Positions 35,455-44,078 of a DNA stretch of 64,000 nucleotides are shown piece by piece; within the stretch, counting starts at the first letter, position 1; each line of letters starts with the position of its first letter. The notes below the pieces were generated by a model. It was not told where the DNA came from, searched no databases, and saw nothing but the letters and a program-made list of their open reading frames with translations. The translations under genes and the position numbers were made by a program. This stretch comes from Nostoc sp. NMS8 (GTDB lineage: Bacteria > Cyanobacteriota > Cyanobacteriia > Cyanobacteriales > Nostocaceae): NCBI RefSeq assembly GCF_017115045.1, contig NZ_JABXKK010000068.1:208111-272110 (forward strand), in the 5' to 3' direction.

Positions 35455-36396
35455 ATGGTAGAAAGTAAAATTGACTATCTACCACCACGTAATGAAATGA
35501 TTAGTACTTTCGATTATATACAAAAATATCCCGCGCGCACCAAACAACTGTTAGGAATTAGTTATGAGCAATTTATCGACCTGGTAAATCATGCTAAACA
35601 ATATCATGAAGAAGAAAAACTCAAATTAGAAAAGAGGAAAATTAGAATACATCGCCGTGGCGGTGGACGTAAAGAATTATTATCAATCCCAGAACAAGTA
35701 TGTTTATGCTTGTTTTATCTGAGACAAATACCGACATTTGAGGTTTTGGGAATGTTATTTGGTATATCAAAGACTGAAGCGAATGATACTTTTCATTACT
35801 GGAGAAAAATTCTGCGTCAAATTCTGCCTGCTAGTTTACTAGAACAAGTGGAAGAAAATGAAGGCGATTTAATAATTGTCCAAGAAATTTTAACTAGTTT
35901 TAAGTTGTTAGTAGATAGTGTAGAACAACCTATAGAGAGACCATCTGACAACGAAGATCAAAAAAAGTTTTTCTCAGGAAAGAAAAAGCAGCATACTATC
36001 AAAAACCAAATAGTTTGCTTACCCGAGGGAAAAGATTTAATTGATATTAAAGTAGGTTATCCTGGACCAACGGCAGACATAAAAATATTCCGAGAGCAGC
36101 TTTCCAAATTTGATAAAGAACAAGAATTTGAAGGTGATAAAGCGTATCAAGGCGGTACAAATATTAGTACACCTCATAAGAAAAAAAAGCAACAACAATT
36201 AAGCGAGCAACAAAAAGAGTCAAATAAAGTTCTATCTAGCAAGCGTATATTTGTAGAGCATTTAATACGTGTTGTGAAAATTTTCCAAGTTGCATCACAA
36301 AGATTTAGACTCAATGCTGATGTTTATAATGAAATAGTTTTGTTAGTTTGTGGTCTGGTACGCCTACGAATCGGAACTGTTGTCTTACCGACATAA
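35455..36396 (+). mobile_element. IS5-superfamily-like DDE transposase (HTH_Tnp_4 + DDE_Tnp_4)
   Basis: 313 residues, apparently intact. N-terminal helix-turn-helix (SIPEQVCLCLFYLRQIPTFEVLGMLFGISKTEANDTFHYWRK). Catalytic acids of the DDE fold: Asp in LLVDSVEQPIERP, Asp in GYPGPTADIKIF and Glu in SKRIFVEHLIRVVKIFQVASQRFR. The gene stands in decaying DNA. I searched the flanks by eye and found no convincing terminal inverted repeats, so the insertion-sequence ends are not defined. Confidence 0.85.
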
Positions 36397-36865
36397 TTCA
36401 TATTAATTAAAAATTATGTTTGCGTCAGACAAGATTATGTATTTTTCTGCTCTAAACTATCAGTAACTATATCAAACCCTGATTTCTTCGTTGAAACAGA
36501 ATCTGCAAGGACTGGTCTCAAAGCCTTGTAAATATTGGCTTGCGAGTTTTCGGATGGGTCTAATATCAAAAAACTATACAAAACTTTTACGCATAAATAT
36601 TTAATTGGGAGTGAAAATATTGAAATTTTCTAGATATTATCCTTTTTCGGTCAATATAGACGGAAATGTTCTGTATATGCCTCTAGGCGTCTACTCATCC
36701 TCATCGCTCATCTATTCAATTGTCTGTAGCTTTGGTTAACTGCACTTGACAGTACAAATGGACGTAGGTGTAGCCTGTTGTATACATCGCTATTTCCACA
36801 TCCACCAAATTGCTACCCTAACCAAGCACTAATTTATCTCGTAGATGCTTTATGGCGATCGCCTC
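36397..36865. other. 470-bp region with Uma2 and uvrB-end fragments
   Basis: 36730-36761 and 36786-36807 match the 3' end of the 33338 Uma2 gene, interrupted by GTAGGTGTAGCC-type sequence. 36834-36863 resembles the last 30 bp of uvrB (TTTATC, CG, AGATGCTT, ATG, CGATCGC). No intact gene. Confidence 0.55.
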
Positions 36866-37426
36866 CTAAACTTTCCGCAACAATTCCCGAATAGCGATCG
36901 CACAATCTCCAAAAGCTAAAGGTGAAATTGTCACGTCCTCTGCAAGTATGCTCTCACTGTGATAGCCGTCTGGACTAGGGAGACGATACATATACAACTT
37001 GCGTCCATTCACATCTAAAATCCAGTACTCAATAATCCCTGACTTAGAGTATGCGATCGCTTTGACTTCTCGATCGTATTTGAGACTGGAATCAGCTATT
37101 TCAATCAGTAAAAATACTTCAGAAGCATTGGGATGGTGATCCTCATAATCTAATGGATTGAGCTTCACCACTGAAATATCTGGTTCTGGTTCCGAATAAT
37201 CATCAAGTTGCACTGGTGACTGGATTCTTAATAAAACTTTGTCACCCAAACGTTGACGTAATAACCTTTCTGTGCGGGTGATTACTGATTCGTGAGCAGT
37301 ACCTTTTGCTGACATTCTAATGATTTGTCCCGCGATTAATTCTAAGCGTTCTTCAGGATGAAAAATTCCCATTTCCGCCATTTGGTGATATTCTCGAACA
37401 CTAATTAGGCGAATATTGGTGAGCAT
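36866..37426 (-). CDS. Uma2-family (DUF820) nuclease-fold protein
   Basis: 186 residues, complete. SVREYHQMAEMGIFHPEERLELIAGQIIRMSAKGTAHESVI, SPVQLDDYSEPEPDISVVK (Asp), VFLLIEIADSSLKYDREVKAIAYSKSGIIEYWILDVNGRKLYMYR (Glu-x-Lys core). Its first codons (MLTNIRLIS) and the upstream 50 bp are repeated at 38098-38175 next to uvrB, where they read MLMNVRLIS, so it or a relative once lay directly downstream of uvrB. Confidence 0.88.
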   Translation of the reverse strand: MLTNIRLISVREYHQMAEMGIFHPEERLELIAGQIIRMSAKGTAHESVITRTERLLRQRLGDKVLLRIQSPVQLDDYSEPEPDISVVKLNPLDYEDHHPNASEVFLLIEIADSSLKYDREVKAIAYSKSGIIEYWILDVNGRKLYMYRLPSPDGYHSESILAEDVTISPLAFGDCAIAIRELLRKV

Positions 37427-37478
37427 AAAATTTACGTTAACTTCCTAGCATTTTATCCCGCAGGTGTTTAATGCGATC
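37401..37478. repeat. 78-bp direct repeat flanking a toxin-antitoxin pair, left copy
   Basis: 37401-37478 aligns without gaps to 38098-38175, with about 11 mismatches. It contains the first Uma2 codons and a copy of the uvrB 3' end (CATTTTATCCCGCAG, TTAATGCGATC). Confidence 0.85.
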
Positions 37479-37533
37479 TCTACGACGGGCTACGCCTACG
37501 CGCTTGGAGAAGCTAAGGGTTAGGCTGCTGGCG

Positions 37534-37803
37534 CTACAACCTCTGAAGCAACTCGTCATACTCTGCATGTGCGCTAATCCAGAACCAGTAAATATGATCA
37601 TCCTGCAACAAGCCAAGAACGCGGTAGTCTAAACTAACACGAGCCGAATAGATTGGTTGGCGCTGGCTAACTCGTTTGAACTGAAGACTATTGTGGTAAG
37701 GGTCTGAACGCCAAATAGCATAGGCTTTGGCAGCTTGCTCTTGAACTGATGCAGGAAGTTCATCAAGTTTTTTGCGAAATACCTTTGTAACACTTGACTT
37801 CAT
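37534..37803 (-). CDS. RelE/ParE-type toxin
   Basis: 89 residues, the usual size. VFRKKLDELPASVQEQAAKAYAIWRSDPYHNSLQFKRVSQRQPIYSARVSLDYRVLGLLQDDHIYWFWISAHAEYDELLQRL is the RelE-fold pattern with basic beta strands (Arg in YSARVSLDYRVL) and a C-terminal HAEYDELL. Such toxins cut mRNA on the ribosome or poison gyrase; which cannot be told. It overlaps the upstream antitoxin by 4 bases (ATGA). The pair lies between direct repeats. Confidence 0.85.
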   Translation of the reverse strand: MKSSVTKVFRKKLDELPASVQEQAAKAYAIWRSDPYHNSLQFKRVSQRQPIYSARVSLDYRVLGLLQDDHIYWFWISAHAEYDELLQRL

Positions 37804-38039
37804 TGCTCACAGGGAAAAACGTCAGCTAAAGGAGTGATGTCGCCAGCAGCAATTTCCTGCCGTACCATATCAGCTAGACGATCCCACTGAGCATCTGTTG
37901 TAGATTCAAACTGAGCCTTCCATCTTTGCTCATCCTCTATCTCGGCAAGTAGACGAGCAGCGATCGCATCCTGTTCGGCAACAGGTAGAGTTTTCAGTTG
38001 GGCGATCGCACGCTCAAGTAACTCAGTCATTGCTACCAC
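37800..38039 (-). CDS. Antitoxin of the RelE/ParE-type pair
   Basis: 79 residues. MTELLERAIAQLKTLPVAEQDAIAARLLAEIEDEQRWKAQFESTTDAQWDRLADMVRQEIAAGDITPLADVF is an acidic helical antitoxin pattern; the C-terminal part would wrap the toxin. I place the start at GTG or ATG within the first three codons. It comes first and overlaps the toxin start by ATGA, the standard arrangement. No separate DNA-binding domain is obvious beyond the N-terminal helices. Confidence 0.8.
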   Translation of the reverse strand: MVAMTELLERAIAQLKTLPVAEQDAIAARLLAEIEDEQRWKAQFESTTDAQWDRLADMVRQEIAAGDITPLADVFPCEQ

Positions 38040-38097
38040 ACTCTTAAAACGTAAATGGCATCTGATCCATTATCGCTTCTTGGCAGCAAGTTGGACG

Positions 38098-38175
38098 CTA
38101 ATGAGGCGAACATTCATGAGCATAAGATTCACGTTAACGTCCCAACATTTTATCCCGCAGATGCTTAATGCGATC
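38098..38175. repeat. 78-bp direct repeat flanking a toxin-antitoxin pair, right copy
   Basis: Overlaps the uvrB stop (38134) and about the last 14 codons of uvrB, plus a remnant Uma2 start (MLMNVRLIS on the minus strand). Direct repeat of 37401-37478. Confidence 0.85.
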
Positions 38176-40131
38176 GCGCAATTTTCCCGCCTCTTCAAAT
38201 TCCAGTTTCTTCGCCGCTTCTTTCATCTGCGCTTCTAACAGAGTAATCAACCCTGGAATCTGTTCTAATGGCAGTTCATCTAGATGTTCATCTACTACTT
38301 TCAGGTCAGTTGCATTTAACCGCCGAGATACATCTAAAAAAGCTAAAATTGCGTTACTTGATTTTTTGACAATTGGTTGTGGTGTAATCCCATGCAGTCG
38401 ATTATGTGCTGTTTGAATACCACGTCGTCTATCTGTTTCATCAATAGCTTTAATCATGCTACCTGTCATATTATCGGCATACAAAATTGCTTGTCCCTGA
38501 ACGTGACGCGCGGCCCTACCAATAGTTTGAATTAAGGAACGCTCGGTTCGCAAGAAACCTTCTTTATCTGCATCCATAATTGCTACTAATGAAACTTCGG
38601 GTAAATCCAAGCCTTCCCGCAGCAAATTTACACCAACCAAAACATCAAATTTCCCCTCGCGCAAGTTCTGCAAAATTTCAATGCGCTCAATAGAAGTAAT
38701 CTCAGAATGTAAATACCGTACCCTGATACCGTGGTCTTGCAAATATTCGGTTAAATCTTCCGCCATGCGTTTGGTTAACGTGGTAATTAACACTCGTTCA
38801 TGGCGATCGGCTCTATCTTTAATTTCTCCCAACAAATCATCAATTTGTCCTTCTGTGGGACGCACGGAAATTTCTGGATCAACCACCCCAGTTGGTCGAA
38901 TCACTTGCTCAACTACATGGTCTTCAGAAACTTCTATTTCCCAATTTCCCGGAGTTGCTGATACAAAAATACACTGATTCACCTTTTCCCAAAATTCCTC
39001 GGCTTTCAAAGGACGATTATCAGCAGCGCTAGGAAGCCGAAATCCATGTTCAATTAAAACTTTTTTTCTAGCTTGATCGCCGTTATACATCCCACGAATT
39101 TGGGGCACGGTAACGTGAGATTCATCGATAATTAGTAGCCAATCTTTGGGAAAATAATCAATTAAACATTCTGGTGATTCTCCAGCTTGTCTTCCTGCTA
39201 AGTGACGGGAATAATTTTCAACGCCGTTGCAGTAACCCACTTCGCGTAGCATTTCTAGGTCATAGCGTGTACGTTGATCTATGCGTTGCGCTTCTAATAA
39301 TTTCCCAGCTTGTTCTAAGTCTAGTTTTTGTTGTTTTAACTCGGCTGCGATGTCATTACAAGCTACTTCTAACCGTTCTTCTGGGGTTACGAAGTGGCGT
39401 GCGGGGTAAACATTCACCGCTTCCAAACTCTTGAGAATTTCCCCTGTCACTGGATCAATATAGCGAATCGCGTCAATTTCATCACCAAAAAATTCGACAC
39501 GAATAATTCGGTCTTCATAAGCTGGGCCAATTTCTAAGACATCACCACGGACGCGAAATTTTCCCCGACCCATTTCTATGTCGTTGCGGCTATATTGAAC
39601 ATTTGCTAAATCTCGTAAGATTTGGCGTTGATTTACTTCCATACCTATCTGAAGAGGGATGGCAGCTTTTAGATATTCTGCTGGCATTCCCAAACCGTAG
39701 ATACAACTGATGGAAGCAACGACAATGACATCACGGCGTTCAAAAAGCGATCGCGTCGCTGAATGCCGCAACATATCTATTTCATCATTAATTGCCGCCG
39801 TTTTTTCAATATAAGTATCGGTAACGGGAATATACGCTTCTGGCTGATAATAATCGTAGTAGCTGACAAAATACTCAACTGCGTTGTTGGGGAAGAAATC
39901 TCGCAACTCGTTGCAAAGCTGTGCAGCCAGGGTTTTATTATGCGCCAGAACTAAAGTAGGCTTGCCAATTTTCTCAATAACTGCTGCTACCGAAAATGTC
40001 TTACCAGTTCCAGTAGCTCCTAGTAAAGTTTGGTAACGATTACCCGCTTGGATACTAGCAGTAAGTTGTGCGATCGCTTGTGGTTGATCGCCTGTGGGAC
40101 TAAAGGGAGCTTGAAGACAAAATTCTGTCAT
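38134..40131 (-). CDS. uvrB: Excinuclease ABC subunit B
   Basis: 665 residues from ATG 40131 ([20 protein letters not shown]); the longer frame to 40185 is not conserved. Walker [16 protein letters not shown], damage-probing beta-hairpin [20 protein letters not shown], Walker [11 protein letters not shown], helicase motifs V/VI ([24 protein letters not shown]), and a C-terminal UVR domain ([27 protein letters not shown]). UvrB loads at DNA lesions and positions UvrC. Its last codons are duplicated at 37449-37478 and less perfectly at 36834-36863. Confidence 0.97.
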   Translation of the reverse strand: MTEFCLQAPFSPTGDQPQAIAQLTASIQAGNRYQTLLGATGTGKTFSVAAVIEKIGKPTLVLAHNKTLAAQLCNELRDFFPNNAVEYFVSYYDYYQPEAYIPVTDTYIEKTAAINDEIDMLRHSATRSLFERRDVIVVASISCIYGLGMPAEYLKAAIPLQIGMEVNQRQILRDLANVQYSRNDIEMGRGKFRVRGDVLEIGPAYEDRIIRVEFFGDEIDAIRYIDPVTGEILKSLEAVNVYPARHFVTPEERLEVACNDIAAELKQQKLDLEQAGKLLEAQRIDQRTRYDLEMLREVGYCNGVENYSRHLAGRQAGESPECLIDYFPKDWLLIIDESHVTVPQIRGMYNGDQARKKVLIEHGFRLPSAADNRPLKAEEFWEKVNQCIFVSATPGNWEIEVSEDHVVEQVIRPTGVVDPEISVRPTEGQIDDLLGEIKDRADRHERVLITTLTKRMAEDLTEYLQDHGIRVRYLHSEITSIERIEILQNLREGKFDVLVGVNLLREGLDLPEVSLVAIMDADKEGFLRTERSLIQTIGRAARHVQGQAILYADNMTGSMIKAIDETDRRRGIQTAHNRLHGITPQPIVKKSSNAILAFLDVSRRLNATDLKVVDEHLDELPLEQIPGLITLLEAQMKEAAKKLEFEEAGKLRDRIKHLRDKMLGR

Positions 40132-40388
40132 ACAGTTTTGCTGGAAATACCCGATCTCATGGTGACGATTCCGCCCTGTATCCATTCTAGCTGGCTTATT
40201 AGAGCAAATAAATAGTAATAATTCTTTACAAAAATTATTTATTTAAATTTACTTATCTATCTGTCTGTTTTAAAGATTCTTATATCTATATGAGGTTTTT
40301 TAAGGTTAAACTCTAAGGTATATGGAAAAAAATTTCATCTTTCCTTAATTATTGTAAAATTCAATTAACAAACCAGAGGTGTTCGTTT

Positions 40389-40853
40389 ATGGCTATTAGT
40401 AGCGCTGGCAAAGCAATCGGTTCTCGGCAAAACAATGCCAAGTCTCCAGGGGCAAGTAAAGACGAAGTTGAAAATCAACAAGACCAGAGCTTGAATGCTG
40501 ATAAAGTCGAGGAGGTTACTGAACTGCCAGTGGGAGCTTCTGGAACACTCGCCATTTCTGGAATTCGTCCTATAGGCGCTAGCGACTTAGAAGTTGCTGA
40601 ACACCTCTCAATTGCTGGGGTGCGTCCCGTTAGCATCAGTACATTAGAAGTAGTTGAAACCTATAACTCAATGGGTATTCGTCCAATTGGTGCTAATACA
40701 TTCCAAGTTGTTGAAAGTATAAATCTCTCTGGGATTCGTCCAATTGCCTCAAGTTCATTGGCAATTTCTGACAGTTATTCCACCTTCGGGAATCGTCCCA
40801 TAGCACCAAATGAAATTGACAATTCTGAAAGCCTGATGGGTTTTCTAGATTAG
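40389..40853 (+). CDS. Protein with five 19-residue GIRPI repeats
   Basis: 154 residues. The first 55 are polar and Gln/Asn/Glu-rich. From residue 57 there are five repeats of exactly 19 residues (starting about 57, 76, 95, 114, 133): SGIRPIGASDLEVAEHLSI, AGVRPVSISTLEVVETYNS, MGIRPIGANTFQVVESINL, SGIRPIASSSLAISDSYST and FGNRPIAPNEIDNSESLMG. No signal or membrane segment. The repeats look like short beta units; I recognise no named family. ATG 40389 follows AGAGGTG. A strong terminator follows the stop, so it is a single-gene transcript. Confidence 0.82.
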   Translation: MAISSAGKAIGSRQNNAKSPGASKDEVENQQDQSLNADKVEEVTELPVGASGTLAISGIRPIGASDLEVAEHLSIAGVRPVSISTLEVVETYNSMGIRPIGANTFQVVESINLSGIRPIASSSLAISDSYSTFGNRPIAPNEIDNSESLMGFLD

Positions 40854-40880
40854 ACAAAAAACATCCCCATAACTTTATCA

Positions 40881-40910
40881 ACCCAGTTTCATATAGCAAC
40901 TGGGTTTTTT
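40881..40910 (+). terminator. Rho-independent terminator after the GIRPI-repeat gene
   Basis: Stem ACCCAGTT / AACTGGGT with a 9-base loop, followed by a T6 run at 40905-40910, 28 bp after the stop codon. Confidence 0.85.
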
Positions 40911-41039
40911 AGTTAATAGAGTCGAGAGTAGAGATTACGATATTTGCACTTGTTGGGAGTATTTCACTTTTATGAAAAGTGCTGAGTATGGTAAAAACAC
41001 GCCTTGCCCTCGCGAATGAAATTCCCAGCTATACGAGAC

Positions 41040-41105
41040 TTTACCCACCTCCGTGGGTTTCAAATTCTTTGAGTCCGCGTAGGCGGATTACCCTCCGGGT
41101 TCTCC
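41040..41105. repeat. Cluster of four short hairpins
   Basis: Four stems in 65 bp: ACCCAC-CTCC-GTGGGT, TCCGC-GTAG-GCGGA, ACCC-TCC-GGGT and CTCC-AAA-GGAG. This occurs in a 500-bp gene-free stretch (40911-41413), which also has ATTATGA heptamers at 41252-41282. Confidence 0.65.
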
Positions 41106-41251
41106 AAAGGAGTAGGTTTGTGTAGCCGCGATTTCTAAGAGACTAGTATATTTGCTTGTTCTATGTCTTTAAGCATAGATAACTAAACTTTTCTGGCTGT
41201 AATTTCCATTCAGCTAAAAGCTAGGATGCTTACTACAATTGCTTTTCTTGA

Positions 41252-41284
41252 TTATGAATTATGAATTATGAATTATGAATTATT
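41252..41284. repeat. ATTATGA heptanucleotide repeat
   Basis: Four and a half consecutive ATTATGA units upstream of the CsbD-like gene. Confidence 0.85.
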
Positions 41285-41413
41285 TAATATGCCTTGTGGT
41301 GGAAGGCTTTAGCAAAAACTTTAAGCTACTGTGTAAGAGTAATCACAAAGAATTTATTTCAAAGTGATTTATACAGCTTTGAAATGAGCTTTCCATTAAA
41401 TCAGGAGTACAAA

Positions 41414-41596
41414 ATGAGCATTGAAGATCGCGCAAAAGCTGCTGCTAAAAATGTTGAAGGTAAAGCCCAAGAAGCATTAGGAAATATCACTGGAGATCCA
41501 GAAGATAAAGCAAAGGGTAAAGCAAAGCAAGCTGAAAGCGAAGTACGTCATGGGATTGAAGACGTGAAAGATGGTGTGAAGAAAAATATTGACTAA
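41414..41596 (+). CDS. CsbD-like stress protein
   Basis: 60 residues from ATG 41414, preceded by CAGGAGTAC. MSIEDRAKAAAKNVEGKAQEALGNITGDPEDKAKGKAKQAESEVRHGIEDVKDGVKKNID is a highly charged, helix-forming CsbD-family protein. Family genes respond to general stress in several bacteria; molecular role unknown. An upstream in-frame ATG (41294) adds non-conserved sequence and is rejected. Single gene. Confidence 0.88.
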   Translation: MSIEDRAKAAAKNVEGKAQEALGNITGDPEDKAKGKAKQAESEVRHGIEDVKDGVKKNID

Positions 41597-42137
41597 GAAT
41601 TCATAATTTTTTTGCAGAAACTCTAGGAATATAAATGGGGTAAATTCCATTTTTGCAGAAAAATATGAGTTGTTTGAGAACCAAGCGAAACTTTTTTGAT
41701 ATTCCCTGAGCAAGGAGTAGAGAATAGAGTGCTAGCTTGATTAGCAAAATTTTTGTAGAGACGTAATTCATCACGTCTCTACACTTTCCAAAAATTTTAA
41801 AACTAGTTATGCTTGACAAGATACAAAATACCCGACTTCCTGAAGAAGTCGGGTATTTTGGCTTTTTGATGTTCTGCTCTAAATTATCAAAGCTAGAAGA
41901 GTTGTTAAATAAATTGCTAAATGTTCGCGTAGCGTCTGTCTGCGACACGCTGCGCGAACGCAGAGAAGGAAGTCTTATTATTTATAAAATAGGAGCTAAA
42001 AATTAAAAATAAAGGTGATGCTAGGCTTAAAGCACAAAATTCTGCGATCGCAATTTCCTCTGCATCTAAAATATGCTTCACTTGATAATGGCTTAAGGTC
42101 TATTCCTCCTAAGCAGGAACACACCATTTATTTTTCT
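41597..42137. other. 540-bp region with dispersed palindromes
   Basis: Gene-free. Contains GTAGAGACGT / ACGTCTCTAC (41755-41782), an uninterrupted hairpin AAAATACCCGACTTC / GAAGTCGGGTATTTT (about 41825-41859, terminator-like), and CGCGTAGCGTCTG / CGACACGCTGCGCG (41926-41960). Open frames crossing these are repeat artefacts. Confidence 0.7.
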
Positions 42138-42932
42138 TCACTCCCCAGTTTCGTGAAGAAAGACTGCTGCAATCCGACTTGATGATAGTAGTTGCTTAGT
42201 AGCCAGCCATATAAAGAGTGGAATAGTCTTAGCATAGCGACTGAAAAGGCGCCGTGGTTCTTGAATACATCGATAAAGCCATTCAAGTCCTAAGTCTCTA
42301 ACTATACGGGGTGCCCGCTTGTAAATTCCTGCATAAACAGGGAAAACTCCACCCAGTCCAATCATTACAGCTTGTATCTTGCCCTTATGTTGAGCTATCC
42401 AATTTTCTTGTTTAGGACATCCCAGAGACACTAAGACAGCAGTAGCACCACTAGAATTAATCTTTTTCACCAAAGCTTCGTCTTCAGTTTCAGTCAAGGG
42501 ACGAAAAGGTAGAGGTTCCATCGCCGCAATCTTCACCTGCGGAAATTCCTGCTCTAACCTTTTTCGCATCTTAGAAAGAATTTCTGTTTGGGAACCTAAA
42601 AAGAAAATACTAATATTTTGTGTTTGAGTTAGCTGACACAATGCTAAGAAAATATCCATCCCTGCTACTCGGTCTTGGCAAATAGCTCCCATCCTCCGCA
42701 TCATCCATACCAGAGGCATACCATCAGGAGTAACTATATCTGCATTTCGCAATATGGTAGCAAACTCTGGATTCCAATGAGCTTCAATGAGCATGTGTAC
42801 ATTTGCTACATATACACTTTTACTCTCACGCTTACTCGCCCACTTCAGTATTGTTTGTATCTGTTCGTCAAAGCGTAAAGCAGTAATAGAAAAATCAAGC
42901 ACTTTTTTAGTAGGTAGAAGCACTCTCGCCAC
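42138..42932 (-). CDS. WecG/TagA/CpsF-family glycosyltransferase
   Basis: 264 residues, GTG start at 42932. GT26 motifs: VYVANVHMLIEAHWNPEFATIL, RNADIVTPDGMPLVWMMR (conserved Asp), GSQTEILSKMRKRLEQEFP, LVSLGCPKQENWIAQHKGKIQAVMIGLGGVFPVYAG and a C-terminal basic GLEWLYRCIQEPRRLFSRY that binds the membrane. The family adds N-acetylmannosamine or a related sugar to a lipid-linked intermediate for surface glycans. It stands alone, away from the 18-26 kb polysaccharide genes. Substrate unknown. Confidence 0.93.
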   Translation of the reverse strand: MARVLLPTKKVLDFSITALRFDEQIQTILKWASKRESKSVYVANVHMLIEAHWNPEFATILRNADIVTPDGMPLVWMMRRMGAICQDRVAGMDIFLALCQLTQTQNISIFFLGSQTEILSKMRKRLEQEFPQVKIAAMEPLPFRPLTETEDEALVKKINSSGATAVLVSLGCPKQENWIAQHKGKIQAVMIGLGGVFPVYAGIYKRAPRIVRDLGLEWLYRCIQEPRRLFSRYAKTIPLFIWLATKQLLSSSRIAAVFLHETGE

Positions 42933-43615
42933 AATTAATAACTCCTGTGTCCAAGAAAAAAATCCATAGATTATAGGACTTACGCACTGTAAAAAAAACT
43001 ATCTTGTGTATTAACGTAAATACGTTGTTTAAGGCTTTTGGCGGTCACTTTTGATTGCTGGCGATCGCCAAAATATGACTGAAAAACCTACCTAGAAGCC
43101 TTGAAAACTATACCTCTTATTTTGGCTTTTCTGTCAATGCGTAAGTCCTAGATTACATAGACCATTCCGAATATTGAATAGTTCGCATCGGATGACTCCT
43201 GACTTTTTGTAGGCTTGTGTCATCGTTGGAAATTAACACATGGAGATGCAATTGCCTTCTTAGTATACTTTTGACTCAATCGGTAATATTGTAATTGTTT
43301 CCTGCTGTGTCCTAGCTTACTGTTTTAAGTTAGGCATTTTAGGGGCAGTATGACAAAATTCATACTTCCTTCATAATTAATTTTTGATTGGTTCATACAA
43401 ACATTATAATTGCGATAATTTTCTATAGATATGTATTTGGTTTAGTAATATTTATTACACAGAATGCTCGCGTCGCCAAGCAAAATGCCAGACAAGTCTA
43501 CCGATTTTGATACGTAAGTATGCGCTTAAGAGGTTTAATTTAAATTTAGTACATTTTAAACAATGTATAATAACTTTTTCTTATAGATTTCCAAATCTAT
43601 TACAGATGATTGAAT
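42933..43615. other. 680-bp gene-free region containing a MITE
   Basis: The left part holds the MITE at 42974-43150. The remainder, 43151-43615, is AT-rich with no recognised gene or RNA. Confidence 0.5.
42974..43150. mobile_element. 177-bp MITE with TAGGACTTACGCA ends
   Basis: Left end TAGGACTTACGCACTG, right end CAATGCGTAAGTCCTA: inverted repeats of about 16 bp with one mismatch. No ORF inside. TA at both tips suggests the IS630/Tc1-type TA-target habit, but no clear target duplication beyond TA is visible. Confidence 0.75.
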
Positions 43616-43867
43616 TTATTCTCTATGTTGAAAAATCCCTTCCCTAAATTTTATTTTTTTCCTAGATAAAAGCCCAAAAAACAAGGGGAAGATAAACTTA
43701 TCTCCCCCTGCTCTCTCGTTTTTGTTATTGTCTGGTTTGTTACTTTCTTTAAGTCTTTGCCGTAGCATTTGCCTTTGTTTTTTGAGTTGGCGCTTTCTTG
43801 CAGAACCGCCTCTACCTTTATCATTCCTACCTTCTTTCCGGGGAGATTCCCATCTTTTCAGGCGCAT
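43616..43867 (-). CDS. Small basic hypothetical protein (doubtful)
   Basis: 83 residues, very rich in Arg, Lys and Gln (KRQLKKQRQMLRQRLKESNK) with a hydrophobic patch near the C-terminus. ATG 43867 has GAGAGG about 11 bases upstream. It lies 33 bp downstream of tRNA-Leu on the same strand. No family recognised; it may be a chance frame. Confidence 0.3.
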   Translation of the reverse strand: MRLKRWESPRKEGRNDKGRGGSARKRQLKKQRQMLRQRLKESNKPDNNKNERAGGDKFIFPLFFGLLSRKKIKFREGIFQHRE

Positions 43868-43900
43868 CGGTTTTTTACCTCTCTAGCACTTGCTTGGTAG

Positions 43901-43984
43901 TGGGCAGGAGGAGAATCGAACTCCTATGACCGCAAGGCCGCCACATTTTGAGTGTGGTGCGTCTACCAATTCCGCCACCCGCCC
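43901..43984 (-). tRNA. tRNA-Leu (anticodon CAA)
   Basis: 84 nt. Acceptor stem GGGCGGG / CCTGCCC, D-arm GGCGGAATTGGTAGACGC, anticodon stem-loop CACACTCAAAATGTG with CAA, a long variable arm (GGCCTTGCGGTC), T-arm GGAGTTCGATTCTCC, discriminator A. CCA is not encoded. Reads UUG codons. Confidence 0.96.
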
Positions 43985-44078
43985 TTATATCTAACCTTAA
44001 CTAGTATACACTAATTAAGTGATTTTGTAACAAGTCTGAAAATTATTTCTCAAAGTTTTGCTGGAATAACAAACAGTT

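Noticed and set aside
35455..36396. Terminal inverted repeats for the DDE transposase
   Set aside because: I compared the AT-rich flanks by eye and found no convincing pair; ends are not called.
41601..41948. 115-codon minus-strand ORF
   Set aside because: Runs through two dispersed palindromes and a terminator-like hairpin; a chance open frame.
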